Shown piece by piece: positions 43,201 through 51,247 of a stretch of DNA of 64,000 nucleotides; the first letter of the stretch is position 1, and the number at the start of each line of letters is the position of its first letter. The stretch spans positions 140,437-204,436 of the forward strand of contig CACYHQ010000005.1 in assembly GCA_902774245.1 (NCBI GenBank), written 5' to 3'. This DNA comes from an uncultured bacterium. GTDB lineage: Bacteria > Verrucomicrobiota > Lentisphaeria > Victivallales > UBA1829. A program made the position numbers and the translations under genes. Below the pieces are notes generated by a model that saw nothing but the letters and a program-made list of their open reading frames with translations, made no database searches and was not told the DNA's origin.

Positions 43201-45257
43201 GCGGCGACGCCCCTGAAGCCGCCAAGTCCGCGCTCGCCGCGTCCCTTCTGAAAATGAAGGACGCCGCGCGCGTCGTCGTGCCCGTTGTGAAAGTCCCGGA
43301 ATCCGGCTCCGCCACGGTCAAGGTGAAGATCCCGGACCATTCCGGCTCGCTCCGGTTCATGGCGGTCGCGAGCGCGACCGACGCGGTCGGATCCGGCGAA
43401 CGTGAAATGATCGTCCGCACGCCCGTCAGCCTCACGGTCTCCGCGCCGCGCGTGCTCACGCCCGGCGACGAGGCGGTCATTAGTCTCCGCGCGTTTAATC
43501 ATGACGCGAAGGACGGCGCGGTCAAGTTCACGCTCGCCCTGCCCGACACGCTTCAAATCATGGGCGACCAGCCGCGCATCGACACGCTGAAGGCGGGCGA
43601 AACAAAGGATATCTCGTTCCGCGTGAAAGCGCTCGACAAGACAGGCGAAGGCACGCTCGCCGCCACGCTGTCCGTCGGCGCCGAATCCCGTACGGAAACG
43701 ACCTTTATCACGGTCCGTCCCGCGACTCCGCCGCAGACCGTCACGAAATTCGCCTCCGTGGCCGCCGGAAAGGATTACACGCTTGACCTCTCCTCGGAAT
43801 TCGTCTCCGTGGAAAGCGCAGACCTCTCCGTTTCCTCCTCGCCCGCGATCAGCGTGAAGGAGGCGCTCGACTGGCTCAACGTCTACCCCTACGGCTGCCT
43901 GGAACAAACCGTTTCCGGCGCATTCCCGTTCGTCGCGACGCCGTCGCTCGTGAAGGCGGGCCTGCTTGACGCCGAGATCGCGAAGACCATGCAGCCGAAA
44001 GTCGCGTCCGCCTACGCACGCATCCTCGGCATGATGGTCGGCGACGGCGCGTTCGCCATGTGGCCGGACGTCCGCAAGGAATGGCCCGAGGGCACGGTCT
44101 ACGCCTCGCATTTCGTCTTCGAGGCGAAGGCGGCCAAACTGGTCACGGTCAATCCCGTCGTCGAACGCAGCATCACGGCGTATCTGCTCCGCCTCGCGAA
44201 CAGCGCGGGCAGCTACAAGCCCGAACTCCGCGCCTACGCCGCATACGTGCTCGCCGCCGCCGGAAACAAGGATTTCGTCGTCCCGGCGCGCAACGTCCTC
44301 GCCGGAAGCAAGCCCGGATTCGCGCAGTTCCTCGCCGCCGCCGCCCTGATCCGCGGCGGTTACGCCGGAGAAGGCTCAGAACCGCTCCGCGCGGCACTCG
44401 CCGATCCCAACTGGCTCTACAAGACCTCCGACCTCGTCGGCATCACCGACACGTCCGCGCGCGCCGGCATGGTCCTGAACATCCTCATGAAATGTGACCC
44501 GAACGGCAGCAAGGACACTGCCGCCGAACTCGCGGCGTTCCTCGCCGGACGCATCCGCAAGGACGGAAACTGCTGGGGCACCACGCAGTCCAACGCCTGG
44601 GCCGCGATGGGTCTCGCGGCCTTCGCGGAGTATTACCCGCCCGCCGAGCTCTCCGGCGCGGTAAGCGGACCCGACAAGGCGAAGCATGAGCTTTCCGGCA
44701 AATCCCTTGCCGGGTTCAAGCTGGCGAACGGCACGAACACCGTTTCCAATACCGGCAAGTCCGACTTCTTCGTGAAGGCGGTCGTCAAGGGCATCCCGAA
44801 GAACGCGAAAGCCGCCTCCGGCCCGATCACGCTCAAACGCGAGTTCTTCGACGAGAAGGGCAACCCGGTCACATCGCTCAAGCACGGCGAACTTGCTTTC
44901 GTCCGCATCACGGCGGATTCCCCCGACGTGGTCGAGAACATCGTGATCTCCGACATCCTCCCCGCCGGACTTGAGATTGAGGACGAGGCGCTCGCCACGC
45001 GCATGAATGCCTCCGGCCGCATCCCGAAAACCATCCTCATGAACAGCCGCCAGGAGTTCAGCCGCACCGAAAAACGCGACGACCGCTTCCTCGTGTTCGG
45101 CACGCTCTACGGTTCCGCCTACGCCATCTACACCGTGCGCGCAGTCACGCCCGGCAAGTTCCTCATCCCGGCGCTTCAGGCCGAAGCCATGTACGATCCG
45201 GACATGAACGGTACGTTCGTCCCCGCCGCGGGCGAAGATGTCTTTGAGGTGAAATGA
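40209..45257 (+). CDS. yfhM: Bacterial alpha-2-macroglobulin family protein
   Basis: A 1682-residue exported protein; the signal/anchor is MKKAVNATTFVALALAASVTYNIV. Bacterial alpha-2-macroglobulins trap proteases in the periplasm. MG-like beta-sandwich domains fill the N-terminal two-thirds; the thioester motif is YGCLEQTVS with C1230, followed by the helical thioester domain (WNTTQSNAWAAMGL-like GTTQSNAWAAMG) and a C-terminal receptor-like domain. The family usually pairs with PBP1C, and here pbpC begins inside the last codons (ATGA at 45254-45257). Together they are thought to guard and repair the envelope after damage. No lipobox cysteine is seen. Confidence 0.93.
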   Translation: MKKAVNATTFVALALAASVTYNIVQHQRAKGIRPENPNQEDNAVQSVAGKDEASAVSAATAAQNSASAAKPASTAQQITAITFRSARYDRYDDELEILFSTPSSLPSKLAKDAIEFTPAVPNLSFYASGSYITVNGGFKPGVTYRVRVKKGLMDRSGKATLENDAVFDVTVPELTEKISFLTDGSVFPITEKTVEFPYSARNICKLDVKLYRAFDNNLNNMSDNSYYWDDRADTSNMLLVGEKTVTLSDPRNETVNHMLDINDILVVNDSNPNTTRLFSATPGYYVLEVAYDRQSDWGNYTYRETKYRKFMLTDFALVAATVSDPAGGIVLYARRISDGQPVTDAEIELSSDKNQLLAKGKTDASGKVVFHVSQRSIDRLHAGENDSNFLNRTGQFGSLYSATIRKGKEFAWFPLDLYSGKNDQLPRAFAFSERGIVRPGESFFAAAFIRDRTEAELEIGHETPDASSKEGKDKLGSTVTLERVPVTLTVVAPDGKEFFSKQLTPDKNGFVSSEVKIPENAASGYYTFRFGVAKRTWGESHIQVGAYVPDRIRTKLEHAVLSAGPAAVKEPIQAVLSADYYFGTPVPSASGRIFFDCFANGKRPDHWKDWTVGDASRFNFDEYETTAVVENGKTNLSLPSFGSRGVSYDPVRVVLQASVQEPGGRAVTGSDNFTLYPSDWFIGLKQKDGAGKECLLDMALLATEQGKAASLDAGRDIRFTVYKRSWDYVLVQDGDGYRRRWKETVSEVEGASKTFTVPQGADLASYSSQVAFDLPSGCYDIVAEYGDNIRTKLNVWHSAGESGRRTGDPSELVFKTDAKTYTPGQTAKLTFTSPVDGEAFVTMGALRLDTAEAIKIKAGENTVEAKIPAECLNGRYHVGVFAVGKQNGEFIRASGQASLELDHSAAHKLDVAITVPGIVRPETETDVTVKLASLDGKPQAGQVCLFAVDEGVLALTGFKTPDIYKFFLQSDNSFISMSETYSDLFPNLKIRPDGTIGGGDAPEAAKSALAASLLKMKDAARVVVPVVKVPESGSATVKVKIPDHSGSLRFMAVASATDAVGSGEREMIVRTPVSLTVSAPRVLTPGDEAVISLRAFNHDAKDGAVKFTLALPDTLQIMGDQPRIDTLKAGETKDISFRVKALDKTGEGTLAATLSVGAESRTETTFITVRPATPPQTVTKFASVAAGKDYTLDLSSEFVSVESADLSVSSSPAISVKEALDWLNVYPYGCLEQTVSGAFPFVATPSLVKAGLLDAEIAKTMQPKVASAYARILGMMVGDGAFAMWPDVRKEWPEGTVYASHFVFEAKAAKLVTVNPVVERSITAYLLRLANSAGSYKPELRAYAAYVLAAAGNKDFVVPARNVLAGSKPGFAQFLAAAALIRGGYAGEGSEPLRAALADPNWLYKTSDLVGITDTSARAGMVLNILMKCDPNGSKDTAAELAAFLAGRIRKDGNCWGTTQSNAWAAMGLAAFAEYYPPAELSGAVSGPDKAKHELSGKSLAGFKLANGTNTVSNTGKSDFFVKAVVKGIPKNAKAASGPITLKREFFDEKGNPVTSLKHGELAFVRITADSPDVVENIVISDILPAGLEIEDEALATRMNASGRIPKTILMNSRQEFSRTEKRDDRFLVFGTLYGSAYAIYTVRAVTPGKFLIPALQAEAMYDPDMNGTFVPAAGEDVFEVK

Positions 45258-47443
45258 GCCTCGGTTTTCACAAACTGAACAAACGGAAAGCCGTTCGCTT
45301 CGCCGCGGCGGCTTTCCTCGTTTTCGCGGTCCTCGCCCTCGCGGTCTGGATCGCCGCGCCATACTGCGTGGCGGACCCGATGATCACGCTGCGCCGGATC
45401 ACACCGGCGCATACCTACCTCGACCGCAACGGCGTCCCGGTTTTCTACGAGACCACACACGACTACGAATGGCGTTTCCCGGTCGAGCTGAAGGACATCG
45501 CCCCGGATGCCGTGTCGATCATGCTGTCCGTCGAGGACTACGCGTTCTACGAGCACGGCGGCGTCAACTATCTGGCGATACTGCGCGCGTTGTGGCAGGA
45601 CGTCCGCAACATGAAGATCATCTCCGGCGCGTCGACCATCACCATGCAGCTTGCCGGGTTCGCCCTCGTCGACCACAGGCCGAGCCTCGTCCGCAAGTTC
45701 AGGCAGGCCACAATGGCGCGCCGCCTGGAACAGCTCTACACGAAGGACGAGATCCTGACCGAATACCTGAACCGGATCCCCTGCGGCGGCAAGGTGTACG
45801 GCATTGAGGCGGCCGCAAGGTTTTATTTCGGTCTCCACGCGTCCCAGCTCAACCGCGCCGAGGCCGCGCTCCTCTGCGGCATCCCGCAAAAACCGAACCG
45901 CTACAACCCGAATCTGCACCCCGAGGCGGCGAAGAAACGCCAGAAGATCGTGCTGGACCTGCTCGTTCATCACGAACTCATCACCGCGGATGAGGCTCGC
46001 ACGATCTACGACTCCGAACCGCTCCGTTACCGCGACTTCTCCCAGCCGTCCGATTTCGAATTCAAATCCGCCCCGGACGAGACGATCCACGCGGTCCGCC
46101 GCGCCCGCGCCGAGAAAGAAAGGATCGGATGGTCTCCCACGCAGGGGGAGCCGGTCCTGTGCTCCATCGACGCCGATTTCCAGCGGGACGTGCAGGCGAT
46201 CCTGAAACGCCGCCGCGATGCCCTGCCCGGCGTACATGACGCCGCCGCTGTCGTTCTCGACAACGCATCCGGCGAAGCGCTGGTATTCCTCGGCACGCTT
46301 GACTTCGACGAACCCGGCACAGGACAATACAACGCCGCGAACGCGGTCCGCTCCGCAGGCTCCACGCTCAAGCCGTTCCTGTACGCCGAAGCGATTGAAG
46401 GCGGCCTCATCACGGCTGACACACGTGTGCTTGACGCGCCGCTGCGCTACGGTACCTACGCGCCGGGTAATTTCGACGGAGCGTTTCGCGGGACGGTAAA
46501 AGCATCCTACGCCCTCTCACATTCTCTGAATACGCCTGCCATCCGGCTCGCCGCCACGCTCGGCGAACCCCGCATGATCGAGCTCGCGGACAAACTGCAC
46601 ATCCTCGCGTCGCGCCGTCCGGGAAGCGGATTCGGGCTTTCCATGGCGCTCGGCAGCGCTGGACACTCCCTGATCTCCCTCACGAACGCCTATCGCGTGC
46701 TGGCAAACGACGGCATGCTCCGCCCCGTCTATTACCGGCACGATCCCGAACGCCCCCTGCCCGACGGCGAACGCGTCTTTTCCGCCGGGACCGCGCAGAC
46801 GGTCCTGCGGATGCTGACCTCGCTCCCGCTCGCCGGATTCGAAGGGACGGCGGCATGGAAGACCGGCACGAGCAACAATCTGCGCGACGCGTGGTGCTTC
46901 GCCTGCACGGAGACGCTCACGGTCGGCGTGTGGTTCGGCAACAAGGACGGAGCCTCGTCGGAATCGCTGGTCGGCGGTACGTCGGCGGCCCCCGCGGCCG
47001 GGGAGATTCTTTCTCTCGCCGCCTCGAAATACAGTCTCACGCCGTTCAAAAGCGCCTGGCCGAAGGAAGACGCGCTGGAACCCGTCACGGTCTGCGCGAA
47101 GACCGGGCTTTCCGCCTCGCCGGACTGCGGGAAAACCGAGTCCGCCGTGAAGCCCGCCGGGATCCCGCTTTCGCTCTGCAAATCCTGCGGCGATGCAGAA
47201 ACCGCCGAAACCGCCTTCCGCATCCTCTCCCCGATCCCGACCGTGTACGTCGCGGAAAAGGACGATGGCGTCAGGCTGGACCTTGCCCCCAACGAAGGCG
47301 CATACTGGTTCGTCGACGGCGCATACCTCGGCGAAAATCCGGTGCCTCATATTTTTGCGCCGGGCCTGCACCGCGCGGAGGCGGTCCGAGCCTCGGATTC
47401 CGCCGCGGACGCCGTGGAATTCACGGTCGTACGGAAAAAATAG
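45254..47443 (+). CDS. pbpC: Penicillin-binding protein 1C
   Basis: A 729-residue bifunctional peptidoglycan synthase. One transmembrane anchor (about 14-36) precedes a GT51 transglycosylase (VEDYAFYEHGGVN holds the catalytic Glu; GASTITMQLAG) and a transpeptidase with active-site S370 in SAGSTLKP, then SHSLN and KTGTSNNLRDAW. A C-terminal BiPBP_C domain (VYVAEKDDGVRLDL) confirms the PBP1C class. Coupling to the macroglobulin gene is the common arrangement. E. coli PBP1C has weak beta-lactam binding and transglycosylase activity. Confidence 0.95.
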   Translation: MSLGFHKLNKRKAVRFAAAAFLVFAVLALAVWIAAPYCVADPMITLRRITPAHTYLDRNGVPVFYETTHDYEWRFPVELKDIAPDAVSIMLSVEDYAFYEHGGVNYLAILRALWQDVRNMKIISGASTITMQLAGFALVDHRPSLVRKFRQATMARRLEQLYTKDEILTEYLNRIPCGGKVYGIEAAARFYFGLHASQLNRAEAALLCGIPQKPNRYNPNLHPEAAKKRQKIVLDLLVHHELITADEARTIYDSEPLRYRDFSQPSDFEFKSAPDETIHAVRRARAEKERIGWSPTQGEPVLCSIDADFQRDVQAILKRRRDALPGVHDAAAVVLDNASGEALVFLGTLDFDEPGTGQYNAANAVRSAGSTLKPFLYAEAIEGGLITADTRVLDAPLRYGTYAPGNFDGAFRGTVKASYALSHSLNTPAIRLAATLGEPRMIELADKLHILASRRPGSGFGLSMALGSAGHSLISLTNAYRVLANDGMLRPVYYRHDPERPLPDGERVFSAGTAQTVLRMLTSLPLAGFEGTAAWKTGTSNNLRDAWCFACTETLTVGVWFGNKDGASSESLVGGTSAAPAAGEILSLAASKYSLTPFKSAWPKEDALEPVTVCAKTGLSASPDCGKTESAVKPAGIPLSLCKSCGDAETAETAFRILSPIPTVYVAEKDDGVRLDLAPNEGAYWFVDGAYLGENPVPHIFAPGLHRAEAVRASDSAADAVEFTVVRKK

Positions 47444-47484
47444 CCTTTTTCGCGTCTTTTTTATTAAAAAGCGAAAAAATCATT

Positions 47485-47512
47485 TTGCTTTTTCAGCAAG
47501 GCGGGCTATATT
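47485..47512 (+). promoter_or_regulatory. Promoter of the glycyl-tRNA synthetase gene
   Basis: TTGCTT (47485-47490) and TATATT (47507-47512) are separated by 16 bases. This gives an unusually long leader of about 215 bases. Confidence 0.65.
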
Positions 47513-47565
47513 GTGTGAAGCATTTTTATTTTTCAGGGTATCTCTTTTTATTGGTCCGGATAGAT

Positions 47566-47681
47566 TTTCCGCAGATGGACAAAAAGACGATGCGGAAAGA
47601 TTTGACGGTGGCTACAAAAACGTAACCACCGAGAATCTTTCAAGTCGGACTTTGTTCAGATGCAAAAAGATGTCGGAACAA
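47566..47681 (+). promoter_or_regulatory. Structured leader of the glycyl-tRNA synthetase gene (unclassified)
   Basis: Three hairpins follow one another: TTTCCGCA/TGCGGAAA (47566-47573 with 47591-47598); AAAGATT/AATCTTT enclosing CGGTGG/CCACCG and TAC/GTA (47596-47640); and TTGTTC/GAACAA (47652-47657 with 47676-47681). The first two share bases 47596-47598, so both cannot form completely. No T-box consensus or terminator U tract is present. Confidence 0.45.
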
Positions 47682-47732
47682 TAAAAAGAGGTGTCCGCCA
47701 CCCTCAAACAAACTGAAAGTGTACTCATAATC

Positions 47733-49064
47733 ATGTCGGAACAACCGATTGATACCTGCATGGAAAAGATCGTCAGCCTGTGCAAACGGCGCGGCTTCGT
47801 ATTTCAGAGCTCCGAAATCTACGGCGGCTTCAACGGCTTCTGGGACTACGGCCCCTACGGGATCGCCCTGAAGCGCGCGGTCGAACGCCAGTGGTGGCTC
47901 TACATGGTCGAAAAACGCAACAACGTGGTCGGCCTTGACTCCTCCATCATCTGCCACCCGAAAGTCTGGAAAGCCTCCGGTCACGTGGACCGTTTCGGCG
48001 ACATCATGTGCGACTGCAAGAAGTGCAAGACGCGCTTCCGTGTGGACCAGATGCCCGACCCGACCACCTGCACGAACTGCGGCTCCAAGGACCTCACCCC
48101 GCCGCGCGAGTTCAACCTGATGATGAAGACCTACGTCGGCCCCGTGTTCGACGAAGACCACATCGCGTATCTCCGCGCCGAGACCTGCCAGCCGATCTTC
48201 CTTGACTTCCACTCCATCCGCATCGCCACGCGCATGCAGCTGCCCTTCGGCATCGCCCAGGTCGGCAAGGCGTTCCGCAACGAGATCACGCCCCGCATGT
48301 TCACGTTCCGTTCCCGCGAATTCTCGCAGATGGAAATGGAGTTCTTCTGCGCGGACGAAGGCTCGATGGAATGGTTCGAGTACTGGCGCCAGGAACGCTG
48401 GAACTTCTACCTGAACGTGCTGAAGTTCCCGGTCGAAAAACTCCATCTGCATCCGCACGACAAGCTTGCCCACTACGCGAAGGCGGCGGTCGACATCGAA
48501 TACGAATTCCCGTTCGGCTGGGGCGAACTCGAAGGCATCCATCACCGCGGCACCTGGGACATGTCCCAGCACCAGCAGTTCTCCGAGCAGGACCTCCAGT
48601 ACCTCGACCAGTCCAACAATACCCGTTATCTGCCGACCGTCGTCGAGACCTCCGTCGGCCTCGACCGCATGGTCCTCGCCGTGCTCTGCAACGCCTACGA
48701 CGAAGACCGCGCTCCGACCCAGAAGGAAGGCATGGAGGACGACGTCCGCGTGGTGCTCCACTTCCCCGCCACGGTCGCCCCAGTCCAAGTCGCGTTCCTC
48801 CCGCTCTCCAAGAAGCTCAACCAGAACGCGCAGGATCTCCAGGAAAAGTTCCTCGGCCGTTACCGCACCGAACTGGACGTGACCGGAAATATCGGCAAGC
48901 GCTACCGCCGTCAGGACGAGATCGGCACGCCGTACTGCGTCACGTTCGACTTCGATTCGCTCGAAGACAACGCCGTGACCGTGCGCGAACGCGACTCGAT
49001 GGCACAGGAACGCATTCCGATCGAAGGGCTGCGCGCCTACCTCGACGAAAAGGTCCTCGGCTGA
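47733..49064 (+). CDS. glyQS: Glycyl-tRNA synthetase (single-chain, dimeric type)
   Basis: A 443-residue class II synthetase. It is the eukaryote/archaeal-like alpha2 form, not the alpha2beta2 form of most Gram-negatives. Blocks: EIYGGFNGFWDYGPYGIALKRAV, a zinc-like cysteine set (CDCKKCKTRF, CTNCG), AQVGKAFRNEITPR (motif 2), WGELEGIHHRGTWDM and VVETSVGLDRMVLAVL (motif 3), then an anticodon-binding domain (PVQVAFLPLSKKL). The start at 47733 follows family starts; an in-frame GTG at 47691 would add 14 residues. No strong Shine-Dalgarno is seen, so leader structure may matter. Confidence 0.95.
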   Translation: MSEQPIDTCMEKIVSLCKRRGFVFQSSEIYGGFNGFWDYGPYGIALKRAVERQWWLYMVEKRNNVVGLDSSIICHPKVWKASGHVDRFGDIMCDCKKCKTRFRVDQMPDPTTCTNCGSKDLTPPREFNLMMKTYVGPVFDEDHIAYLRAETCQPIFLDFHSIRIATRMQLPFGIAQVGKAFRNEITPRMFTFRSREFSQMEMEFFCADEGSMEWFEYWRQERWNFYLNVLKFPVEKLHLHPHDKLAHYAKAAVDIEYEFPFGWGELEGIHHRGTWDMSQHQQFSEQDLQYLDQSNNTRYLPTVVETSVGLDRMVLAVLCNAYDEDRAPTQKEGMEDDVRVVLHFPATVAPVQVAFLPLSKKLNQNAQDLQEKFLGRYRTELDVTGNIGKRYRRQDEIGTPYCVTFDFDSLEDNAVTVRERDSMAQERIPIEGLRAYLDEKVLG

Positions 49065-49107
49065 CCAGAAAACACCTCGGATGACCTCAACGGGAGACTA
49101 CAGGACC

Positions 49108-49878
49108 ATGAAAGGCATGAAACAAATCCTGCTTGCGGGCTTCGCCGCCCTCTGCATGGTCCTGCCCGCGTGCCACACCCCGATCCCGGGGGAAGAATTT
49201 GCCCGCCGGATCCCGCTTGTCATCTCTCCCGAACCGCTGAACACGGTTTCCTACACCGCCGAATACACGCAGGACGGCGCCCTGCCCTTCACCTGCGAAG
49301 TCAAGCTCGGCACGGACGGACGCATCCGCCGCGATTACGTCTGGAAGGACGAAAAAGGCGCGGAAAAGAAAGCCTCCGTCGTCATCAACGGCACGGAAGC
49401 GATCAAGTCGGAGGACGGAAAATCTGTCCCGGCAAAGGATACCGACAAAGCAATGGCGAAACTGTACTCCCGGCTTATTCTGAATCCCGCCTCGGTCATC
49501 TGCTCCGCGTTCGACATCGCACGCGGAGAAGATACAAAAACATCCCGTCCCGTCTGTTTCTGGACTCTGGAGCTTGCGGATGTTCCCGGTGCCAAGTCGA
49601 CGCCGCTGTTGCCGCCGATGCCGTCGGGAGAATATATCGTGGCAATCGACACGGAAACGGATCGCTGGCTCGTTCTCCATGTCCGCATGACAGAGGATCC
49701 CGACACGTTTTTTTCCTCATATTTCATGGAATACACAACCGAATCCGGCGTGACCTACCCGTCCCGCATCGTCTCCTCGACCGAGAACGGCGCGCCCGTC
49801 ACATGCGTCATCCGCGACGTCAAGATCAACCCAGAACTCCCGGACGAACTTTTCCGGCTCTCCGAACCCAACGGATAA
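49108..49878 (+). CDS. LolA-like lipoprotein
   Basis: A 256-residue lipoprotein with lipobox LPAC. The start at 49108 gives the most compact signal peptide; an in-frame ATG at 49081 would add 9 residues. The mature part has the pattern of an open beta-barrel of the LolA/LolB type (SYTAEYTQDGALPFTCEVKL, YIVAIDTETDRWLVLHVRM, VIRDVKINPELPDELFRL). Such proteins carry lipids or sort lipoproteins, but the real LolA lacks a lipid anchor, so function is uncertain. It follows the glycyl-tRNA synthetase by 43 bases. Confidence 0.6.
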   Translation: MKGMKQILLAGFAALCMVLPACHTPIPGEEFARRIPLVISPEPLNTVSYTAEYTQDGALPFTCEVKLGTDGRIRRDYVWKDEKGAEKKASVVINGTEAIKSEDGKSVPAKDTDKAMAKLYSRLILNPASVICSAFDIARGEDTKTSRPVCFWTLELADVPGAKSTPLLPPMPSGEYIVAIDTETDRWLVLHVRMTEDPDTFFSSYFMEYTTESGVTYPSRIVSSTENGAPVTCVIRDVKINPELPDELFRLSEPNG

Positions 49879-49913
49879 TCAACGCTTTTCAGCTTTAACA
49901 ACAGGATATTCTT

Positions 49914-51038
49914 ATGAAACTTCAGACCATCCTCCTTCTGACCGGAATCGCCGCCGGTCTCATGACAGTCTCCTGCCAGTCGTCGACCCAGGCTGAAGCC
50001 GAAGCTTTCTTCGGCCCGCCGCCGAAGGGCAAAGCCGCCGCCGAAGCCGAAGACAACGCGGCCAACGCCGACTTCTACACCCAGGTCAACAGGCACATCG
50101 ACCGCAGACTGAACGAGTTCAACGAGAAAGAAGAGGCGAAGCTCCCGATCTTCGAATCCGTCGAAGCGCGGGACGAGTTCCTGTCTCTCTCCTTCATCCG
50201 CACCGCGGACCAGATCAGTTCGCTCTCCATGGATTTCGAGGGGCCGCAGAAAAGCAAGCTGAACTTCTTCTTCGACCGCGAAGCACGCACGATCACGCGC
50301 ACGATCGGCGACAAGACCGAGGAATACACGTTCGAGCCCTTCTCGAACGGCGTTCCGCCCGCCATCCCGTACGACATCCATATCCTGTACGCGTTCGCCG
50401 CCGACTTCAGCCGCATCGCGGAAACGATCACGGTCCGCAGCTTCGAGAAGCTCGAAAAGGGCGAAAATCCCGCGATTGCCAAGCAGGAAAATGACGCGAA
50501 CATCGACGAGAAGGGCAGAAAGAAAGACAAGAATTACGTCGAGCTCAAGCCGAAAGTCACGTACGAGCCGATCGAATACCGCATCGACAACCGCTGGTGC
50601 AAGTGCTACGACGTGAAGCTGAAACGCTTCTGCTCCCCCGCGACCGCCCTCGCGCTCTACGTCAGCAACGAGGAAAAGACGCTCGCCCGCGTCGACATCA
50701 TCCTCGATGACGATTCCAAGACCTCCTACATCCTCGACTGGCGCGAAGAGGACGGCATCGTGCTTCCGCGCGTGGTCCAGCGCCTCGGCGAAGAGTCCAA
50801 CGACGTCTACTTCCGCGAGGACGCCAAGGTCATCCTGAAGAGAACCCTCGCCATGGAAGAAGCGGAAGCCGCCGCTCAGGCCGCCGAAGAAGATGCGCAG
50901 ACCGATGCCGAGGCCGCGGCTGATGTCACGGAGGAAGCCTCCGAGAAGGAAATGGTCGAATTCGATGCTTCCGGCGACACTGCCGAAGAAACATCCGAAG
51001 AAGCATCCGAAGAGGAAGACATCTTCGACGAAGATTAA
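49914..51038 (+). CDS. Lipoprotein with acidic C-terminal tail
   Basis: A 374-residue lipoprotein (lipobox MTVSC) of unknown function. The body contains repeated beta-strand-like blocks (KSKLNFFFDREARTITRTIGD, LARVDIILDDDSKTSYILDWRE) that recall outer-membrane-lipoprotein-sorting proteins, as in the gene before it. About 60 C-terminal residues are Ala/Glu/Asp-rich (AEAAAQAAEEDAQTDAEAAA and similar) and probably disordered. It lies 36 bases after the LolA-like gene, suggesting one operon. Confidence 0.6.
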   Translation: MKLQTILLLTGIAAGLMTVSCQSSTQAEAEAFFGPPPKGKAAAEAEDNAANADFYTQVNRHIDRRLNEFNEKEEAKLPIFESVEARDEFLSLSFIRTADQISSLSMDFEGPQKSKLNFFFDREARTITRTIGDKTEEYTFEPFSNGVPPAIPYDIHILYAFAADFSRIAETITVRSFEKLEKGENPAIAKQENDANIDEKGRKKDKNYVELKPKVTYEPIEYRIDNRWCKCYDVKLKRFCSPATALALYVSNEEKTLARVDIILDDDSKTSYILDWREEDGIVLPRVVQRLGEESNDVYFREDAKVILKRTLAMEEAEAAAQAAEEDAQTDAEAAADVTEEASEKEMVEFDASGDTAEETSEEASEEEDIFDED

Positions 51039-51162
51039 ACTCCGCCTCATGCATCCATTCTGGAACTCCTGTCCGGACGACACGGCATCCGGCTCCGCGC
51101 CGGACGCAGGAAACCCGGGCAGGATTTTTTCTGCCGATCCTCGTTTTTCGCCTGATTTCCGG

Positions 51163-51190
51163 TTGATTTTTCCGCGGATGGATGTATGTT
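51163..51190 (+). promoter_or_regulatory. Promoter of the GH51 gene
   Basis: TTGATT (51163-51168) and TATGTT (51185-51190) are separated by 16 bases, about 58 bases before the GTG start. Confidence 0.65.
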
Positions 51191-51247
51191 ATCATGTTTG
51201 GCAAAACAACTCTTAATTCAATACTCACGAACCGAAAGGAATGCAAC

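Noticed and set aside
47521..47732. T-box or glycine riboswitch before the glycyl-tRNA synthetase gene
   Set aside because: The T-box sequence and tandem glycine aptamer core are absent; only unclassified hairpins are seen.
47691..47732. GTG start for glycyl-tRNA synthetase
   Set aside because: It adds 14 residues not expected in the family, and the purine-rich stretch is too close to the GTG to serve as a ribosome site.
51067..51130. Rho-independent terminator before the GH51 gene
   Set aside because: TCCTGTCCGG can pair with CCGGACGCAGGA but the T run lies 14 bases further on, so the signal is too weak to list.
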